A DNA stretch of 64,000 bases from Limonium bicolor. Its lineage: Eukaryota > Streptophyta > Magnoliopsida > Caryophyllales > Plumbaginaceae. Where the stretch lies: NCBI GenBank assembly GCA_023374045.1, contig CM041776.1, positions 46,196,171-46,260,170 of the forward strand, given 5' to 3'. A program made the translations under genes and the position numbers. The notes beneath the pieces were generated by a model. That model searched no databases, was not told the DNA's origin, and saw only the letters and a program-made list of their open reading frames with translations. Of the stretch, positions 58,901 to 64,000 are shown piece by piece (the stretch's first letter is position 1; the number at the start of each line of letters is the position of its first letter).

Positions 58901-60495
58901 TCTCCTATGCACTGATGTTACCATTAACTGGTCTCAAGCTTACATATCAGAAACAATACCATAGAATCCTTCATATACAGAAGCAAAAACATACCAAGTT
59001 TGGAGAGAGGCAATGTAACAAGCATATGCAACTTTAACTCAAACAAATACATGGATTCCAGCTCCAAGACCACCACAAGCCAAAATTCTTACAGCCAAAT
59101 GGGTGTTGCACACTAAAAGAAATGTTAATGGGTCTATAGAGAAAAGAAAAGCAAGGCTGGTGAGGGGGGCACAATCAATCAAAAAGGGCTTGATTATAAT
59201 GAGACGTTCAGCCCTGTCACTAAGCCCACAACTATAAGTCTAGTCCTAACTATCGCAATGGCAAAAAAGAGGGGCATCAATCAGATAGACATATCAAATG
59301 CCTTCCTACATTGTGACATACAAGAAAAACTTATATGGCTCAACCACCAGGTTTTTCTAATCCTACCTTCCTAATCATTTGTGTCTTATACAAATTAAAA
59401 TCCATCTATGGCTTGAAACAAGCCCCTCGAGCCTGGTTTTCAAAACTAAGTGAAGTTCTATTACAGTTGGGGTTTGAGGGCTCAAAATCAGATACATCAC
59501 TATTTGTATACACCTCTTCTCAAGACATTCTCTACTGTCTTATGTACGTGGATGATATTCTTATCAGAGGCTTCTCTCAAAATCTCATAAACCTATTTAT
59601 TACTAAGCTTTCTACTCACTTTCCAGTAAAAATCTAGGTCCTCTACATTTCTTTCTGGGGATGGAAATCAAAAGAAACAACCAAGGGCTCTTTCTCAGCC
59701 AACACAGATACATATCCAAACTCCTCACTAAAGCTTAAATTTCCCATGCTAAATCTGTCCTAACCCCATGTCCACTGTGCCTTACCTAAAACTTGACACA
59801 ACACCCAACTCCAAACTTACTTTTTTCAGAAGCATTTTGGGTGCTCTTCAATACCTCACTCTAACTCAACCAGACATTACCTACTCAGTAAACAAATTGT
59901 GTCAGTCTATGCCCAACCCTCTCAATATTCATTGGCAGCAACTGAAAAGAATACTCAGAAATCTCATCTATACTCACAGTCTCTCGTATCATATAAAACC
60001 AAACAAATCTCTTCAACTATCTGGGTACACTGATACCGTCTGGGCAAGTGATCAGTCAGGCAGAAGGAGCACAATAACATATTTTATATTTCTAGGATCC
60101 ACACTCATGTCTTGGCAATTAAAAAAAGCAAACAGTGGCAAGATCCACAACAGAAACGGAGTATAAGGCTCTTGCGAATACAACCTCCAAAATTCTATGG
60201 GTTCAACAATTGTTACGTGATCTTCATATCCCTCTTCTTTAACCTCCGGTCATCTGGTTTGATAGCTTGGGCGCAACCTATCTCACCGCCAACCCCATCC
60301 TGCACGCTCGGGAAGCATATCTCAATTGACTTTCATTTCGTCCGTGAATGAGTCTAGAATAAATCTCTCATGATGGTGGCGTTCATTTGCGGCCAAGATC
60401 AAGTGGTAGATTTGCTCACCAAACCCCTTTCCCTAAGTCGATTTGAGCACTTGCGCACTCAACTCTTTCTTGGCAGTAGCTGGAGCGAGGGAGGG
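58900..60495 (+). pseudogene. Copia reverse transcriptase and RNase H remnant
   Basis: Recognisable blocks are KWVLHTKRNVNGSIEK, the YNETFSPVTKPTTI block, NQIDISNAFLHCDI, LKSIYGLKQAPRAWFSKL and the catalytic YVDDIL (about 59548), then RSILGALQYLTLTQPDITYS and GYTDTVWASDQSGRRS of RNase H. The HISIDFHFVRE and VVDLLTKPLS blocks close the polyprotein before about 60480. The integrity is poor, with stops and frame changes throughout. Confidence 0.9.
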
Positions 60496-60630
60496 TAATA
60501 AGGCGCAAGTGTATTACACGCCCATATCACATTAGAGCCCATTTTAATTAGAGAGTCCATACTTATGTAACTTGTTCATATCCATTATAGTTCTATATAA
60601 ACTCATGTATTCTACTGATAATAATACAAC
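60496..60630 (+). repeat. Probable short 3' LTR of the copia element
   Basis: A purine run GCGAGGGAGGG (60485-60495) is followed by DNA with a CTATATAAACTC box (about 60594) and ends near GCATTGTA. The start TAATAAGG would be a decayed TGTTA. No 5' LTR is available for comparison, so the limits are approximate. Confidence 0.45.
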
Positions 60631-61520
60631 AGAGCATTGTAGCCTACCTTTACAATGGCATCCATTCATAGTGAAAGTTTCAACATTAGATTTGATGGAT
60701 ATGTTATTAACCTTGAGATTTAGGTCTAATATGATGCAGGAGACAACGACGTGGAGGGGATAAGAAGGAAGACCCCGAATTGCTTTTTGCGTCAATCCAT
60801 GCTCGGCCAGTTGAGAGGTGCTTGCAGCATCGAGGACTGAATAGAAGAGACGATGAGTCCAAGGAGGAGCTCGTAATGCCAAAAGTGTGTGAGATAAAGA
60901 ACAGAGCTGGTCCGATCATGGGGGGAGGAATACAGGTTTTGAGGTTGGGCCTGGAGAAGCGCCGTAATTTTCATTCTCCTAAGGCGACTATGCAAGTCAT
61001 ATAGGAGGAAGTTGGGGTGGGTGAATGGGCTCAACCGGTTGCTAATTGTTCATCAGTGCGGCCCAATTACTTGCCAATTAGGCCTAATTTTCATGCAGTG
61101 ATATATCCTCCAAATGGGTTCGGTCGTATGTTTTCCTTCCCAAGGATCGGAAGGGAGATCAAATGGCGTGAGATACAGTTAGAATTAGGGATCCCATTGT
61201 GGAAGTAATGTTAAGCTAGACAAAGAAAGTGTTGATGAGCTCGGGATAAACTGAAATATGTTATCCCAATTCGAAGTGAGTACAACATAGAACGTTCGTA
61301 GATATAACAAAGAGATGGGTTCAAATAAGTTACATGAGGGGAGGTCGAACCAAGTACGGGGAAAAAAAGTTGTTCGATGAGCCATAACCCCCTCTAGGAT
61401 TGGAGCTCATATTTCAAGGGGAGGGCTCCTTTGCAGCAGGACCGCTACAAGCGATTGGGAATGAAGGAGGTGGGTTAGGTGTATAAATATATAAGTTTCT
61501 AGTCTAAGAGGGAGATAAAG
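60631..61520 (+). other. Unassigned stretch with degenerate coding-like sequence
   Basis: Several plus-strand frames of 60-75 codons occur, including one with RPNYLPIRPNFHAVIYPPNG (about 61060) followed by REIQLELGIPLWK. The composition looks protein-derived, but I recognise no family. It may be a fragment of another element or a pseudogene. Confidence 0.3.
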
Positions 61521-62445
61521 GGCGTGTTCGCCTTAGCATAAATGCGCATTTTTTTACAGTATAATGTACAACATATGTTGTTTTGCCTCCTTATTTGTTT
61601 TTTGCTGTTCGCCTAAAACAGCATAAATGTCAGCATAAAATGTCAGCATAACTGCCGCACAAATGCTACTTTTTCGTTTTCGTGCTTTTCACTTCCGTTT
61701 CTTTACTACTTCATCATGCATTACTGTGACTATGATTTAAAAAAGAAATTTTTTCAAGTACTTTATTATTACAATTACATAATGCTTTAAATTTTATAAA
61801 AAAATAGTACTACATCTTTAACCAAATTTCAAAAATCACATTTATAATACAAATCTATAATATATTATTTGTAATACCACATAGATTAATAAAATTCAAA
61901 AACGAATAAATATACACTTGTTGATATATAAATTAAAATATTAAAATAATATATAGAAATTGAATGCATATAAATTTATTAACATACAAAAGTTACAAAA
62001 TATTATATTATTAAAAGTTATAATTTCACTAAATAAATTCACTACATTATCAGAAAATTTGAAACGCTTTTCTCTTTTTTTACGCTTTTTATCTTTGTAA
62101 GAATTATAAAATTTAGATAATAAAAATATATTATTTAGGAGTTACAAGTTTTTCTTAAATATAGAAATAAAAATTTTATAGTTTGTGAATTTTTTTATTT
62201 ATTTTTACTAACAAAATAAAATTACGTAGTGTAATAATAAATTATAATTGTAATACGAAAACGGTAAACGCACTACATATAACTAACTTAAACAAACATG
62301 CTGCATATATGCTGCACTGCCAAACATCAGTTTTTAAAACAGGTGCATTTATGCCAGCACATTCCTGCCAGCAAATATATTGTATTTATGCCAGCGCATT
62401 TCTGCTGTCAAATATGCTGCCAAAACAGCCACGTCGAATAGAGCC
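61521..62445. mobile_element. Possible MITE or other small DNA transposon (0.9 kb)
   Basis: The ends GGCGTGTTCGCCTTAGC and the reverse complement GGCTCTATTCGACGTGGC are imperfect inverted repeats. Next to them, GCATAAATG/TGCCAGCA words recur in opposite orientation at both ends, and the interior is very AT-rich with no reading frame. Flanks AGATAAAG and AAGTAAAG are similar, as expected for an 8-bp hAT-type duplication, but not identical. Superfamily is uncertain. Confidence 0.5.
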
Positions 62446-62708
62446 AAAGTAAAGACGTAGAGAAAGGGGCGGGTGAAAATGTGAGGTTAGGGAGATTAGT
62501 AAGAAAATTGAGAACCTGGGCGATAGATAAGGAAAGGAATAGAACTCGGCGTAATTGCACAAATACCAAACGATATGATGAATGCAGACCAATCCTGTTT
62601 ATTAAAACCGTGTGTAGGTAGGCAAGTGGATAATAGTCAATTTGTTGACTGGTTCAGCTAATGAAGGCCGCCGCCAGGCGTCGGTATGGTCTATTGCTCT
62701 GTAACAAA
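62446..62708 (+). other. Upstream region of the EGF-like gene
   Basis: No gene or repeat is recognised. It contains the DNA immediately before the TATA box at 62710. Confidence 0.4.
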
Positions 62709-62709
62709 G

Positions 62710-62718
62710 TATATAAAT
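62710..62718 (+). promoter_or_regulatory. TATA box of the EGF-like gene
   Basis: TATATAAAT lies about 140 bases before the ATG at 62849. Transcription would start near 62740-62750 and give a 5' leader of about 100 bases. Confidence 0.65.
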
Positions 62719-62848
62719 GCAGATTGCAGATCCAACAAAAGACCATCTCAACAAACGCACCACATATTTCTTCTTCCTTAATTGAACATCTTCTAGCGAC
62801 ATTCATATTCAAGTTAAGATCTCACTCGCTAGCCTAGCCGCCAGAGAC

Positions 62849-63990
62849 ATGGGACCATCTCTAAACCAGACGGTGGTTGCGGTTTCTGCTACACTCCTGA
62901 TCATTCTCCTCGCCCTTCCTCCTGCACCAGCAACGGCTTCTGTGGTCGTGCATATCCATCCATCGGATGAGATCAGCCTGGGTCTTTTTCTTACTACTAT
63001 TAATTAGTACTACTGTATGACTCTGGGTGTCATCATCTGACCAATTTTGTGATATTGACAGAAGTGTGCAATAAAGTTGAATGCGGGAAGGGGAAATGTG
63101 TGGCATCTAAACCGCGCGGTTGGATTTAATTGCAAATGCCAACCGGGATGGCTACAAAGTGCAATTGACGGCTACACCGATGGAAACGACTTCCTTCCCT
63201 GCGTTTTCCCAAACTGTACTATAATACTAACATATACGACTATTATCTTTTCTTTTCTAAGCTTCCTTCGCCACTATGGAGTTAAATCGAAGTGACTAGT
63301 TTACGGTATTTGATTGAAGGTACTGTGAATTTGGACTGCTTTAGATCGCTTCCTGATCAACCGGCAGTGCCCGACAAACCCGCTTAAACCGTAAGTGTTC
63401 TCTGCTTACAAATTAATTATTGTATCCAGAATCCAGATTGATTAATCATCATATTTACTAGTATTAATAAATTTATACAGCTTGTCGTTGGGTTGATTGC
63501 GGTAGAGGAACTTGTCACATGAAGTCATCCTTTAACTGGTCTTGCAAATGTGATGGTGGTTATACTAATCTAAACAGCCATCCTGCATTCCCATGCTTCA
63601 AGAAATGTGAGTACTTCTACTGACCTTCATAAAGTAAAACAATGAGTATATGCACTGCGTCTGCGTGTGTAATTTAATTGTGTATGGATGGATCATCAGG
63701 TGGGCTTGGGAAGGATTGCTCCAAAGTAGGAGCTTTTGTACCTATTTACAATTCAGTCCCCACCACACCCCGAAAACTGATGGTAACCTTTTTACCTGAT
63801 ATTTTAAAGTTTAAATATATTTGCTCTTATCACAAAATAAATAAATAATAGATTTGTTCATGTTTTTACAGCAAGTTTAAGATCCTTGGAGAAAGACTTG
63901 TGCACAGGAGCAGTGGATCAGACGTACGCAAATGGAATATATCTATCTATCTATCCAATTTTACACAAATTCCATTTAGTACAATTGATA
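62849..63990 (+). CDS. Secreted EGF-like cysteine-rich protein, multi-exon, with apparent frame breaks
   Basis: The ATG follows a TATA box and leader. Exon 1 (62849 to about 62981) encodes MGPSLNQTVVAVSATLLIIL and ALPPAPATAS, a clear signal peptide. Exon 2 (about 63062-63215) has VCNKVECGKGKCVAS and, one frame over, GFNCKCQPGW and FLPCVFPNC. Exon 3 (about 63320-63390) gives VNLDCF. Exon 4 (63481-63606) gives CRWVDCGRGTC and WSCKCDGGY. Exon 5 (63700-63782) gives GLGKDCSKVG. The repeated C-G-x-G-x-C and C-x-C-x-x-G-(W/Y) patterns are EGF-like and match a plant family of cell-surface or apoplastic proteins; the exact function is unknown. One extra base near 63108 and another frame change in exon 3 (with TAA at 63384) would disrupt it, so it is either a young pseudogene or affected by sequence errors. 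The last exon (from about 63872) is ambiguous and may continue beyond the window. Confidence 0.7.
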
Positions 63991-64000
63991 TAAGCAGGCA

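Noticed and set aside
63938..63956. ATCT microsatellite near the right edge
   Set aside because: It has only about four units and is of no evident significance beyond making the last exon of the EGF-like gene hard to define.

Overview
This window is intergenic, retrotransposon-dominated plant nuclear DNA, probably from an angiosperm with a large genome. The evidence is tRNA-iMet primer sites (TGGTATCAGAGC), a tRNA-Arg-type primer site, a plant L1-type LINE, Ty1/copia and CACTA remnants, and one intron-bearing plant secreted-protein gene at the right edge. Nearly every recognisable coding stretch belongs to a mobile element, and most are broken by frameshifts, stops or later insertions.

Layout, left to right. 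(1) 1-5457: element A, a Ty3/gypsy-type element with a 5' LTR end, primer site, only 0.7 kb of internal DNA, a polypurine tract and a 4.7 kb 3' LTR. (2) 5458-6337: repeat-rich DNA resembling the 3' untranslated part of a related element. (3) 6338-15195: the 5' LTR and 5' half of element B, a Tekay-like chromovirus. Its gag is interrupted by likely spliceosomal introns and is followed by an AlkB-type 2-oxoglutarate/Fe(II) dioxygenase domain, then protease, reverse transcriptase and RNase H. (4) 15196-33576: element C, a minus-strand, 18.4 kb Ogre/Tat-type large retrotransposon derivative with 5.2-5.3 kb LTRs, no recognised gag or pol, and a minisatellite of about 35 units. (5) 33577-40720: the 3' end and 4.6 kb LTR of element D, a different subfamily from B. 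(6) 40721-42063: the end of a CACTA transposon with a perfect 68-bp inverted repeat. (7) 42064-55425: a LINE split by two giant solo LTRs (4.4 kb minus strand, 6.4 kb plus strand), each with a perfect 5-bp target duplication. (8) 55426-56800: a truncated LTR of the same TGAAATACCC family. (9) 56801-60630: a degenerate copia element. (10) 60631-62600: unassigned DNA and a MITE-like element. (11) 62700-64000: a multi-exon gene for a secreted, EGF-like cysteine-rich protein, with two apparent frame breaks.

The most interesting item is the AlkB domain in element B. AlkB enzymes remove methyl groups from nucleic acids, so a retrotransposon carrying one between Gag and protease might protect its RNA from m6A-type marking or repair alkylation damage. 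This is inference; the domain motifs themselves are plainly visible. The related LTRs also share two unusual internal features. One is a hairpin-bearing tandem repeat with a period of about 71 bp. The other is a possible LTR-internal 5'UTR intron of about 3 kb.

Caution: many breaks are single-base indels, and the two LTRs of element C also differ largely by single-base indels. Some apparent frameshifts could therefore be assembly or consensus errors rather than real mutations.
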